A stretch of DNA of 64,000 bases from Clostridium pasteurianum BC1 (GTDB lineage: Bacteria > Bacillota > Clostridia > Clostridiales > Clostridiaceae): contig NC_021182.1 of the NCBI RefSeq assembly GCF_000389635.1, positions 248,001-312,000 on the forward strand. The letters are read 5' to 3'. The notes under the pieces are model-generated. The model had not been told where the DNA came from, made no database searches, and was given only the letters and a program-made list of their open reading frames with translations. Within the stretch, counting starts at the first letter, position 1. The number at the start of each line of letters is the position of its first letter. The position numbers and the translations under genes are program-made. This document shows, piece after piece, positions 56,254 through 64,000 of the stretch.

Positions 56254-56407
56254 TGTAAGATAATAAATATGATTATTTTACAAAAAGTATATTTAATAAA
56301 AGATATATACTATATATAGCTAAGATTTCACATTGAAACTACTATAGAGGGTATAGTGGAAATTAGTTTACAGCTTCCTGCGGTAATCATAAATATAATT
56401 TTATAAA

Positions 56408-56445
56408 GATACTATCAGTGCTAAAAGGATGATAGTATTTTTTTA
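56408..56445 (+). terminator. Orphan terminator
   Basis: GATACTATCA and TGATAGTATT pair around an 11-base loop, followed by six Ts. No gene ends before it, so an unannotated short transcript (about 56300-56445) is possible; ACTATA/TATAGT near 56339-56355 could be part of it. Confidence 0.65.
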
Positions 56446-56584
56446 TTTCCAACAATCACACAAATTTCACACAATTATTTGATATTGGTGCAGCAATTCA
56501 TAACTATAATTAATTCCAGATAAAGAAATAGATTAAAAAAGTAAATATAAAAATTGATAATATGAAATTGTTGGAGGGATAAGA

Positions 56585-57898
56585 ATGAAAAGTAAGTTAA
56601 TTAAAGCTATTATTGCATGTGTTGTAGTTGCTATGCTTGGCACAGGTGGATATTTTGGATATAAAAATTATTTCGGAAAGAAAACTACAACTACTTCTAC
56701 AAGATACTATAGTGCTTCGGTTACCAAGATGAATTTAAGTAAAACAGTTCAGGGAACAGGTTCTGTTTACTCAGGTTCCACAAAAGATGTTACACCAAAT
56801 AATAACGGAACCTTATCGGGGTTAACTGTAAAAACAGGGGATACCGTTAAAGCAGGTCAGACTTTATTTACGGCTAGCAGCAGTGACCTTACTAAAGCTG
56901 TGACTACAGCACAAAATAATTTGACAAAGGCTCAGCTTTCATTGTCAACAGATGAAAGTGCAGATAAAGTGGATGCAAATAAAGTAGCTCAGGATAAAAT
57001 ATCTGTAAGTGATGCTGAAGATCAATTAACTACGGCACAAACTGCCTTAAATAGTATAACAGTTACTGCACCTATAGGTGGACTTGTAACTGCAGTAAAT
57101 AATGTAAATGGAGATACGGTACAAGCTGGAAAAAGTGTACTTACAATACAGAATATGAGTTCATTAAATATTAATGTATCTGTAGATGAGCTTGATATAA
57201 ATAAGATAGCTCTAAATCAAAAAGCTACTATAAAATTTGATGCTATTTCCGATAAAACCTATAATGGCACAGTGGCATCAATAGCTCAAACGGGTACAAC
57301 TTCAAACAGTGTAACTACCTATAATGTAGTGGTCACTATAAGTAATCCTGATTCAAATATAAAGCTTGGTATGAATGGTACTGCAACTATTGCTGTACAG
57401 AGTAAAGAAAATGCTTTAGTAATTCCGGCAGAGGCATTAGTTGAAACTAATGGTCAGAAGTATGTAAGAGTAGCAGATACCAGTGATTTATCAAGCAGTA
57501 GTAATAATAGTGGAAGTTCAAATTCAGCTGCCACAAATGGAAGTGAAAAGAGCACTAGTGCACAGAGTGGGAATAATCAGGGACAGAGCTCCAGCACTGG
57601 AAGTCAAGGTAGTAATAGCGGAAATGGAAATAGTTCATCTTTTTCAAATAGCGGTGGTAAATTAGTGGCTATAAAAACGGGATTAGAAACTGAAAATTAT
57701 ATAGAAGTAACAGAGGGAGTTAAAGAAGGAGATAAAATTTTAGTTCAGCTGCCACAATCAACTACTACTAATAGCAATAGAAATAACGGCTTTGGTGGTA
57801 TGGGACAGGGAATGAATGGCGGTATGGGAGGCGGACCTCAAGGAAGCGGGGGAAGCTCTCAAGGCAGAAGCAGTAGTGGCAGCAGCGGAAAAAATTAA
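56585..57898 (+). CDS. MacA-like membrane fusion (periplasmic adaptor) protein
   Basis: This 437-residue protein has an N-terminal membrane anchor (about 5-27) and a HlyD/RND-type adaptor body. The body has a lipoyl half-motif GTGSVYSGSTKDVTP, a coiled-coil with TTAQNNLTKAQLSL, a second lipoyl half-motif ITVTAPIGGLVTAVN and a beta-barrel. The tail is an unusual Ser/Asn/Gly-rich stretch of about 60 residues followed by a Gly-rich end (GFGGMGQGMNGGMGG). It sits directly before an ATPase and permease of the MacB type, making a three-part exporter. GGAGG precedes the ATG. Confidence 0.9.
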   Translation: MKSKLIKAIIACVVVAMLGTGGYFGYKNYFGKKTTTTSTRYYSASVTKMNLSKTVQGTGSVYSGSTKDVTPNNNGTLSGLTVKTGDTVKAGQTLFTASSSDLTKAVTTAQNNLTKAQLSLSTDESADKVDANKVAQDKISVSDAEDQLTTAQTALNSITVTAPIGGLVTAVNNVNGDTVQAGKSVLTIQNMSSLNINVSVDELDINKIALNQKATIKFDAISDKTYNGTVASIAQTGTTSNSVTTYNVVVTISNPDSNIKLGMNGTATIAVQSKENALVIPAEALVETNGQKYVRVADTSDLSSSSNNSGSSNSAATNGSEKSTSAQSGNNQGQSSSTGSQGSNSGNGNSSSFSNSGGKLVAIKTGLETENYIEVTEGVKEGDKILVQLPQSTTTNSNRNNGFGGMGQGMNGGMGGGPQGSGGSSQGRSSSGSSGKN

Positions 57899-57989
57899 TG
57901 TATTTATTTTATAATAATCGATATTAAAAATTAGAAATAAATAGTTAAAATGGTTATAAATAAAAGATTTCCAAAGGGAGGGAAAATAA

Positions 57990-58706
57990 ATGACAGAGGT
58001 TTCAAATGGTAAGGATATAATTAAAATGATTAACATAGAGAAGATATATAAAATGGGAAACAGTACCTTTAAAGCCTTAAGTGATGTTAATTTAACTATT
58101 GCAGAAGGAGAATATGTCGCCATTGTCGGACCGTCAGGTGCTGGAAAATCTACTCTGATGAATATTATAGGATGCCTTGATAAACCCAGCAGAGGAGAAT
58201 ATGTTTTAGATGGTATAAATACTAATTGTAATGATAATAAATTAGCTGAAATAAGAAATAAAAAGATAGGATTTATATTTCAGAACTATAACTTATTACC
58301 TAAATTAAATATATTGGAGAATGTGGAACTGCCATTATTATACTTAGGATACCCAAATAATAAGTCAAAGGAAAAGGTAAGAGGTGTAATTGAAAAGGTT
58401 GGATTGTCCAATCATTTAAAACATAAACCTTCGGAGTTGTCTGGAGGGCAAATGCAAAGAGTTGCCATAGCTAGGGCATTAGTAACGGATCCTCAGATGA
58501 TTCTTGCAGATGAGCCTACAGGTGCACTTGATAGTAAAACGGGAAAAGAAGTTCTAAAAATGCTAACGGATTTAAATGATGAAGGTAATACTATTGTAAT
58601 GATTACTCATGATATGGAGATAGCTTCTCATGCCAAGAGAATCATCACAGTACGGGATGGGAAAATAACTTCAGATAATTTGAATAAGAGGGAGGTAGGA
58701 GCATGA
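57990..58706 (+). CDS. MacB-type ABC transporter ATP-binding protein
   Basis: This 238-residue ATPase has Walker A GPSGAGKST, signature LSGGQMQR, Walker B LADEPTGALD and the switch histidine MITHD. This is the LolD/MacB subclass that works with FtsX-like permeases. GGGAGG lies before the ATG. It overlaps the permease gene by 4 bases, so the pair is translationally coupled. Confidence 0.93.
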   Translation: MTEVSNGKDIIKMINIEKIYKMGNSTFKALSDVNLTIAEGEYVAIVGPSGAGKSTLMNIIGCLDKPSRGEYVLDGINTNCNDNKLAEIRNKKIGFIFQNYNLLPKLNILENVELPLLYLGYPNNKSKEKVRGVIEKVGLSNHLKHKPSELSGGQMQRVAIARALVTDPQMILADEPTGALDSKTGKEVLKMLTDLNDEGNTIVMITHDMEIASHAKRIITVRDGKITSDNLNKREVGA

Positions 58707-59899
58707 AATTTACAAAACTTGTTAAAATAGCCTTATCCTCTGTATGGAATAATAAAATGCGTTCTTTTCTTACAATGCTTGGTATAATTATTGGTATATC
58801 TTCAGTAATTATACTTGTAGGTATAGGTCAGGGAACTCAAAAGGAGGTTAGTGACCAGATTGATAGTTTAGGTACTAACCTCATAACAGCAAATATTATG
58901 AGTTCAAAGTCTATAACCATCAGTGATGAAGATTTATCTAGTTTGAAAGCTAAGCCGGGAGTTAAAGAAATTGCTCCGCAAATATCTGAATCAAATATAA
59001 ATGTAAAATCAGGTACCAAATCAAGTACTACAACTTTAGAGGCATCAACGCCTGAATATGCACAAATTAGAAATCTTACAGTAAGTTCTGGAAGGTTTAT
59101 AACTGAAAGAGATATAACAAACAGATTTAATGTAGCTGTAATAGGAACTGAAACAGCTGAAAATGTTTTTGGAGATACAAATGTAGTAGGAAATAGTATA
59201 TATGTGAATGGTATAGAATTTACTGTAGTAGGAGTTCTTAAATCAGAAGGTACTTCAAGCTCAGGTTCTAGTGATGATAGAATAATAGTTCCATTAACCT
59301 CAGGACAAAGACTTTTAAAGACTGCCAGTGCTAAGACTTATTATATAGAAGCAGATAGTAAGGATACAGTAGATACAGCAATGTCTTATATACAATTATT
59401 CTTAGATAAAAAATTTGGTCTTGCTGGAAATTCTACCAGTACAACCACCAATAGTTATTACAGAGTTATGAGTCAAACAAGTCTTTTGGATACTGCTACG
59501 TCCACTACTAAGAGCATGACTACCATGCTTGCAGGAGTTGCGGCTATATCACTTGTGGTAGGTGGTATAGGTATTATGAATATAATGCTTGTTTCTGTAG
59601 TAGAGAGAACACGAGAAATAGGTACAAGAAAGGCTATTGGAGCTAAAAGAAGCACCATATTGCTGCAATTTTTAATTGAAGCAGCAAGTGTAAGTGCAGT
59701 AGGTGGAGGGATAGGCGTTTTATTTGGGTATTTAGGAGCATTTATTGGAGAAAAATTCTTTTCTACAACAATTGTTATTTCCAACAATGTTGTACTTGGT
59801 TCCTTTATATTCTCTGTAGTAGTAGGTCTGGTATTTGGAATATATCCAGCCAATAAAGCATCTAAATTAAATCCAATAGATGCCTTAAGATTTGAGTAA
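58703..59899 (+). CDS. MacB/FtsX-like ABC transporter permease
   Basis: This 398-residue permease has a first transmembrane segment (about 20-40, RSFLTMLGIIIGISSVI), a MacB periplasmic-type core domain (about 45-270) and three C-terminal membrane segments with the conserved RTREIGTRKAIGAKR coupling sequence. It should form a mechanotransmission exporter with the adaptor and ATPase upstream. Substrate could be a peptide, macrolide-like compound or lipid; this cannot be read from sequence. A glycosyltransferase follows, 28 bases on. Confidence 0.92.
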   Translation: MKFTKLVKIALSSVWNNKMRSFLTMLGIIIGISSVIILVGIGQGTQKEVSDQIDSLGTNLITANIMSSKSITISDEDLSSLKAKPGVKEIAPQISESNINVKSGTKSSTTTLEASTPEYAQIRNLTVSSGRFITERDITNRFNVAVIGTETAENVFGDTNVVGNSIYVNGIEFTVVGVLKSEGTSSSGSSDDRIIVPLTSGQRLLKTASAKTYYIEADSKDTVDTAMSYIQLFLDKKFGLAGNSTSTTTNSYYRVMSQTSLLDTATSTTKSMTTMLAGVAAISLVVGGIGIMNIMLVSVVERTREIGTRKAIGAKRSTILLQFLIEAASVSAVGGGIGVLFGYLGAFIGEKFFSTTIVISNNVVLGSFIFSVVVGLVFGIYPANKASKLNPIDALRFE

Positions 59900-59927
59900 A
59901 ATCAAAATTTAAAGTGAGGTGATAAAA

Positions 59928-60896
59928 ATGGAAGATAAAATAATTTATTCCGTTGTGGTTCCCTTATATAATGAAGAGCTTGTAATTAATGAAAGTTATA
60001 AAAAGTTAACTTGGGTTATGAATTGTACAAAAGAAAATTATGAAATTGTATTTGTAAATGATGGAAGCAAAGATTCTACTAGAATTAAAGTAGAAGATAT
60101 ATGCAGAGAAGATAATAGGATAAAACTTGTAAATTTTTCAAGAAATTTTGGACATCAAGCAGCAATAACAGCAGGAATGAATATAGCTTTAGGATCTGCT
60201 ATTGTAGTAATTGATGCTGATCTTCAAGATCCTCCAGAAGTAATTTTAAAAATGATTGAAAAGTGGAAAGAAGGTTATGATGTAGTATATGGTAAAAGAG
60301 TTAAGAGGGAAGGGAAAACATTTTTTTAAAAATTTACTTCAATGGCTTTCTACAGAGTACTAAAAAGCATGACTACTATTGATATTCCTGTAGATACTGG
60401 CGATTTTAGACTTATAGATAGGAAAATATGCAATGCTTTGGCCTTATTACCAGAAAAAAATAGATATGTAAGAGGACTTGTTAGTTGGGTAGGATACAAA
60501 CAGACCTTTGTAGAGTTTGTAAGACAGGAGAGGTTTGCAGGAGAGAGTAAATATCCTTTAAAGAAAATGACGAAATTAGCATTGGATGGTATAACTTCAT
60601 TTTCTTATAAACCACTTGTAATTTCAGGATATTTAGGTGCTATAAGTTTTTTCATAGGTATAATTTTGTCTCTTTGGAGTTTTATAAAAGATTTAATTGA
60701 AAAAATTAATATTTTAAATTTAGGTTTTATATTAGCAATAAATTTAATGATGTTTGGATTGACCCTTGGTAGTATAGGAATATTGGGACAATATATGGGG
60801 AGAATTATGGATGAGACTAAAGATAGACCTATATATATAATTGATAGTATAATAAATTATAAGGAAGATAAAAATAAACATGAATTAGGCATGTAA
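59928..60896 (+). pseudogene. GtrB-like family 2 glycosyltransferase with internal stop
   Basis: The first part (59928-60329) has the GT2 domain: SVVVPLYNEE, VFVNDGSKDST, SRNFGHQAAI and the catalytic DADLQDPPE. TAA at 60327-60329 then stops translation. The same frame continues directly with KFTSM and AFYRVLKSM, the rest of the family including RQERFAGESKYP and two C-terminal membrane segments. So one base (probably AAA to TAA) splits a 322-residue enzyme. Family members transfer sugars to undecaprenyl phosphate. ATG 60342 has no Shine-Dalgarno. It may be a real pseudogene or a sequence error. GAGGTGAT precedes the start at 59928. Confidence 0.88.
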
Positions 60897-60958
60897 AAAT
60901 AGATAGTAAGTCAAATATACTATCATATTGACGAGTTAGTTATTTGAAGATGCCTTAA
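60886..60958 (+). repeat. Family 2 palindromic repeat, copy h
   Basis: It runs from AGGCATGTAAAAATAGATAG to GTTAGTTATTTGAAGATGCCTTAA and includes GTAAGTCAAATA, part of the long form. Its left end overlaps the last codons and the TAA stop of the glycosyltransferase. Confidence 0.78.
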
Positions 60959-61133
60959 ATACATTGAGATATTGGGATAACAATATGTGAGTTTTTGTAT
61001 TTATCCCTGTACCGTGTTGAGGATTACAGGTAAATATTGATAAAATTGTCAATAAAAACTTTATAATATTTTTAATTAATAATTAATCATATTGGTTATA
61101 ATAACCTCGTAATAAATTTTAGGAGGTAACGAT

Positions 61134-61817
61134 ATGATAAAATGTGTAAAAAAAATTGCAGCTATGGCTCTTTGCTTGGCAATAGGAATAAGTGCAACAG
61201 CTTATGCTTCTCCTCAAACAAACAATAATACTACTAAAAATGAAAATGTAAATAATAAGGCCGACAATGGAGCTAATGAAGGTAATGAAGGAAATGAAAG
61301 TCACCAACACCATCATAAGGGAAAAGTATTGGAAAAGTTGGGGATAACAAAAGATGAATTGGAAGAAGCAAAGAAATCAGGAAAAAGTTTCTTTGATGTT
61401 GCCAAGAAAAAAGGTCATAGTGAGGCAGAAGTAAAAAAAATTATGATAGAAGATAGAAATAATTATATAAATCAGGCGGTTAAGGATAAAAAATTGACCA
61501 AGGAAAAAGCCGATCAAATAAAAAATATAGTAAATGAGAAAATAAAAAATTGGGATGGAAGTCTTAAGGATAAAGACAATTCAAGTAATAAGGAAAATGA
61601 AGCTGAAGACAATAAAACTCAAAACAATGACTCTAAAAAAGGCTCTGATAATGGAACAAACCAAAACAATAATAATTTAAATAATAATCAAAATAATAGT
61701 AACTCAAATAACAGTAACCAGAATGGCAGCAACCCAAATAGTAGCAATAAAAATAATAGCAATCCAAATAGCAGCCAAAATAATGCAACAAATAATAAAT
61801 CCAAAGATACTAGATAA
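61134..61817 (+). CDS. Secreted Asn-rich protein of unknown function
   Basis: This 227-residue protein has a signal peptide ending TAYAS (about residue 25). A small helical domain follows (about 60-140, EKLGITKDELEEAKKSGKSF, then KKLTKEKADQIKNIVNEKI), resembling DUF2680 and similar repeats. The tail of about 85 residues is almost entirely Asn, Ser and Gln (NNNNLNNNQNNSNSNNSN). It has a histidine patch HQHHHKG near 55 that could bind metal. AGGAGG precedes the ATG. It would be extracellular or on the cell wall. No sorting signal is present. Confidence 0.75.
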   Translation: MIKCVKKIAAMALCLAIGISATAYASPQTNNNTTKNENVNNKADNGANEGNEGNESHQHHHKGKVLEKLGITKDELEEAKKSGKSFFDVAKKKGHSEAEVKKIMIEDRNNYINQAVKDKKLTKEKADQIKNIVNEKIKNWDGSLKDKDNSSNKENEAEDNKTQNNDSKKGSDNGTNQNNNNLNNNQNNSNSNNSNQNGSNPNSSNKNNSNPNSSQNNATNNKSKDTR

Positions 61818-61866
61818 GATATACAAATTTATTATGTTTTAGCATATTGATCAATATCTAATCTAC

Positions 61867-61963
61867 ATTCGCCAAGTAAGCTTTATAAATATTGATATTT
61901 CATATTTAATTCCATCACAGGAGAGTTAAAAATATTAAATATTTATAGGGTTACTTGGCGAAT
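61867..61963. repeat. Long-range inverted repeat before nadA
   Basis: ATTCGCCAAGTAA and TTACTTGGCGAAT are perfect 13-base complements separated by about 70 bases. The inner part has further pairing (TATAAATATT with AATATTTATA). It may be a terminator of the secreted-protein gene or a regulatory structure; no T-run is obvious. Confidence 0.6.
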
Positions 61964-62111
61964 TAAATTTTAGACATCTTTAAGTAAATATTAAAAATTA
62001 TATTTGAAAATAAAATTTTCATTACATATTATTGATAATGCAAATTGATAGTGATATATTTAGTTATAAGTGTATATACAGATGTAAATATAGAACGGAG
62101 GACTGTAAATA

Positions 62112-63023
62112 ATGTCTGAATATTTAAATGAAGAAATAAGGAAGCTTAAGGAAAGTAAAAATGCTATAATTTTAGCACATTACTATCAAGTGCCAGAAGT
62201 TCAGGATGCTGCTGATTTTGTAGGAGATTCCTTTGAATTAAGCAGACGTGCTAAGGAAAATGATGCCGATTTAATAGTATTTTGTGGCGTAAGATTTATG
62301 GCTGAAAGTGCTAAAATTTTATCCCCAAATAAAAAGGTATTACTTCCAGTTAAGGAAGCAGGTTGTCCAATGGCGGATATGGCAGCAGCTCAACAGATTA
62401 TCGATATGAAAAAGGAACATCCTAATGCAAAGGTGGTAACCTATGTGAATTCTTCTGTAGAAGCTAAAGCTGTTTCAGATGTCTGTTGTACTTCATCTAA
62501 CGCCATAAGGATTGTAAAAAATATAGATGCGGATGAAATAATATTTGCTCCAGATAAGAATTTAGGCTCATATATTCAGGAACATGTTCCTGAAAAAAAT
62601 ATTATTTTGTGGAATGGTCATTGTTGTGTTCATGACAGAATCAGTGCAGAGGATGTTTTTAGAGCAAAAGAGCAGTGCAGTACAGCTATGGTATTAGTGC
62701 ATCCTGAGTGTAGAAAAGAAGTTAGGGATTTAGCGAATTATATCGGAAGTACCAGTGGAATAATTAATTATGCTAGAGAAAGTGACCATGATAAATTTTT
62801 AATTGTTACTGAAGAAGGTGTTTTGCATAAGCTTAAAAAAGAAAATCCCAAAAAAGAATTTTTTTCAATAAGAGGTATGACCTGTAAAAATATGAAAAAG
62901 ACATCTTTGGATAATGTATATTGGAGTCTTGATGAAAACTATTACGAAATAAATATAGATGAAGAAATAAGGGAAAAAGCTGCTGCTGCTTTAGAAAATA
63001 TGCTTATCTTAGGAAGTGATTAA
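62112..63023 (+). CDS. nadA: Quinolinate synthase A
   Basis: This 303-residue enzyme condenses iminoaspartate with dihydroxyacetone phosphate to make quinolinate, using a 4Fe-4S cluster. It has ILAHYYQVPEVQDAADFVGD, FCGVRFMAESA, the cluster cysteines in GCPMADM-, GHCCVHDRI and RGMTCKNMKKTSL regions, and HPECRKEV. ACGGAGG precedes the ATG. nadB follows after 1 base, so they are one operon; nadC is probably beyond the window. Confidence 0.95.
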   Translation: MSEYLNEEIRKLKESKNAIILAHYYQVPEVQDAADFVGDSFELSRRAKENDADLIVFCGVRFMAESAKILSPNKKVLLPVKEAGCPMADMAAAQQIIDMKKEHPNAKVVTYVNSSVEAKAVSDVCCTSSNAIRIVKNIDADEIIFAPDKNLGSYIQEHVPEKNIILWNGHCCVHDRISAEDVFRAKEQCSTAMVLVHPECRKEVRDLANYIGSTSGIINYARESDHDKFLIVTEEGVLHKLKKENPKKEFFSIRGMTCKNMKKTSLDNVYWSLDENYYEINIDEEIREKAAAALENMLILGSD

Positions 63024-63024
63024 A

Positions 63025-64000
63025 ATGGATATATATACAGATATTTTAATAGTTGGATGTGGTGTATCTGGAATGTATTCAGCTTTAAACATAGATAAAA
63101 ACTATAGTATAACTATAATTTCAAAATCTAAAACTGAAGAATGTAATACTTATCTTGCTCAAGGCGGAATTTCTTGTGCAAGAGGTATAGATGATATTGA
63201 TCTTTTCGTTAATGATACAATGAAAGCGGGAAAAAATAAGAATAATATAGAAGCAGTAAAGGTTTTATCAAAGGAATCCATAGAAAATATTCATAGATTA
63301 ATGGAATTTGGAATGGACTTTGACTATAAGGATGGGGAATTGGATTATACTAGAGAAGGTGCCCATAGTATCAATAGAATAGTTCATTCTACAGATGAAA
63401 CTGGAAAAAGAGTATTTGAAACTCTTTTAGATCAGGTTAAAAAAAGAGATAACATAACTATATATGAGGATACGATTTTAGTAGATATATTGAAGTTTAA
63501 AGGAGAATGCTGCGGTGGTATAGTAAAGAGAGATGACAAGGTTGATTTCATACACGCAAAATATGTTATTTTAGCATCTGGTGGTATTGGTGGCTTATTT
63601 TCCAATTCAACTAATAGGAGAACTATTACTGGTGATGGCATAGCCATAGCTTTAAAAAATAATATAGAAGTGGGAAATCTGGAATATGTACAATTTCATC
63701 CTACTGCATTGTATGAAGAAGATAATTTAGAAGAAAGAAAATTTCTTATTTCAGAATCTTTAAGAGGAGAAGGGGCCAAACTATTTAACATTAATAGGCA
63801 GCGTTTCATAAATGAGCTTTTGCCAAGAGATGTAGTAGCAGCTAGTATTTGGGATGAGGAAAAAAAGACTAATTCAAAGTTTGTGTATTTAGATGCCAGT
63901 TTTATGAAAAGTGAATTTATAATAAATAGATTTCCGGGTATCTACAAAGAATGTAAAAAAAGAGGCATAGATGTTACTTGTGAACCTATACCTGTTACTC
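63025..64000 (+). CDS. nadB: L-aspartate oxidase (partial, runs off the window)
   Basis: The first 325 residues are present. They show the FAD-binding DILIVGCGVSGMYSAL, YLAQGGISCARG, the active-site segment TREGAHSINRIVH, ILASGGIGGLF, and QFHPTALYE. The enzyme oxidises aspartate to iminoaspartate, the substrate of NadA. ATG 63025 comes just after the nadA stop with AGGAAG upstream. The gene continues past 64000. Confidence 0.93.
   Translation, partial: MDIYTDILIVGCGVSGMYSALNIDKNYSITIISKSKTEECNTYLAQGGISCARGIDDIDLFVNDTMKAGKNKNNIEAVKVLSKESIENIHRLMEFGMDFDYKDGELDYTREGAHSINRIVHSTDETGKRVFETLLDQVKKRDNITIYEDTILVDILKFKGECCGGIVKRDDKVDFIHAKYVILASGGIGGLFSNSTNRRTITGDGIAIALKNNIEVGNLEYVQFHPTALYEEDNLEERKFLISESLRGEGAKLFNINRQRFINELLPRDVVAASIWDEEKKTNSKFVYLDASFMKSEFIINRFPGIYKECKKRGIDVTCEPIPVT

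Noticed and set aside
60342-60896. Separate membrane protein gene
   Set aside because: It is the in-frame continuation of the glycosyltransferase after a stop codon and has no ribosome binding site.

Overview
The window is AT-rich, densely coded, and looks chromosomal from a Clostridium (sensu stricto) species. Supporting signs are strong AGGAGG-type ribosome binding sites, frequent TTG/GTG starts, an anaerobic ribonucleotide reductase (nrdD/nrdG), clostridial ferredoxin and 4Fe-4S proteins, two T-box riboswitches, and the conserved Firmicutes order tatD - yabE-like - rnmV - rsmA. No prophage, plasmid, CRISPR array, rRNA or tRNA gene was seen. The species cannot be fixed from sequence reading alone.

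Layout. 1-4.5 kb: an ABC importer (fused permease plus ATPase), two small membrane proteins and a cold-shock protein. 4.9-9.9 kb: a DUF362 ferredoxin-like protein, then tatD, a 3D/G5 cell-wall protein, rnmV and a disrupted rsmA. 10-15.3 kb: a repeat-rich protein of unknown function, a PsbP-like protein, a lipoprotein, an Mrp-type ATPase and a ferredoxin. 15.5-18.1 kb: a sugar nucleotidyltransferase/phosphomannomutase fusion that carries a dispersed repeat inserted in frame. 18.4-23.7 kb: a T-box-controlled tRNA-dependent asparagine operon (archaeal-type AspRS, gatC, gatA, gatB). 24.4-27.2 kb: nrdDG. 27.4-36 kb: a metallo-hydrolase, two CPBP proteases, ileS with its own T-box, a CcpA-like regulator and a MobB-like P-loop protein. 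36-41.7 kb: a truncated response regulator, a 1351-residue SF1 helicase-nuclease, a lipoprotein and a broken chemotaxis receptor. 41.9-48.8 kb: pepT, a half-size TauE/SafE protein, a 32-residue protein, topB and a two-component system. 49.3-52.1 kb: the folate operon folE - HD hydrolase - folP - folBK. 52.4-61.8 kb: a YibE/F protein, a sortase-anchored phosphoesterase with possible Pho boxes, a MacAB-like exporter, a glycosyltransferase broken by a stop codon, and a secreted Asn-rich protein. 62.1-64 kb: nadA and the start of nadB.

The most unusual content is two families of short, non-coding, palindromic dispersed repeats. Family 1 (about 80-200 bp, seven copies seen) begins near TATCCGATGACTA and often ends near AGATTCATTGATA. 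It contains a hairpin whose two arms change together between copies. One copy sits in frame inside a coding sequence (about 40 extra residues), another begins 2 bp after the same gene's stop, and a third lies between a T-box terminator and the gene it controls. Family 2 (about 60-165 bp, eight copies) has terminal inverted repeats resembling AAGGCATATGAAAATAAATA and looks like a MITE. One long copy (52203-52364) appears to be the form from which the shorter ones derive by internal deletion; another copy supplies the stop codon of a glycosyltransferase.

Four genes are disrupted: rsmA (frameshift consistent with a deletion of about 14 bp), the glycosyltransferase (in-frame TAA), a chemotaxis receptor fragment and a response-regulator fragment. 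This suggests either local gene decay or, for the simple changes, sequence errors. The best candidate for an undescribed function among the proteins is the large helicase-nuclease at 36496-40551, which has the architecture of single-gene DNA/RNA-processing or defence proteins, although nothing nearby proves that role.
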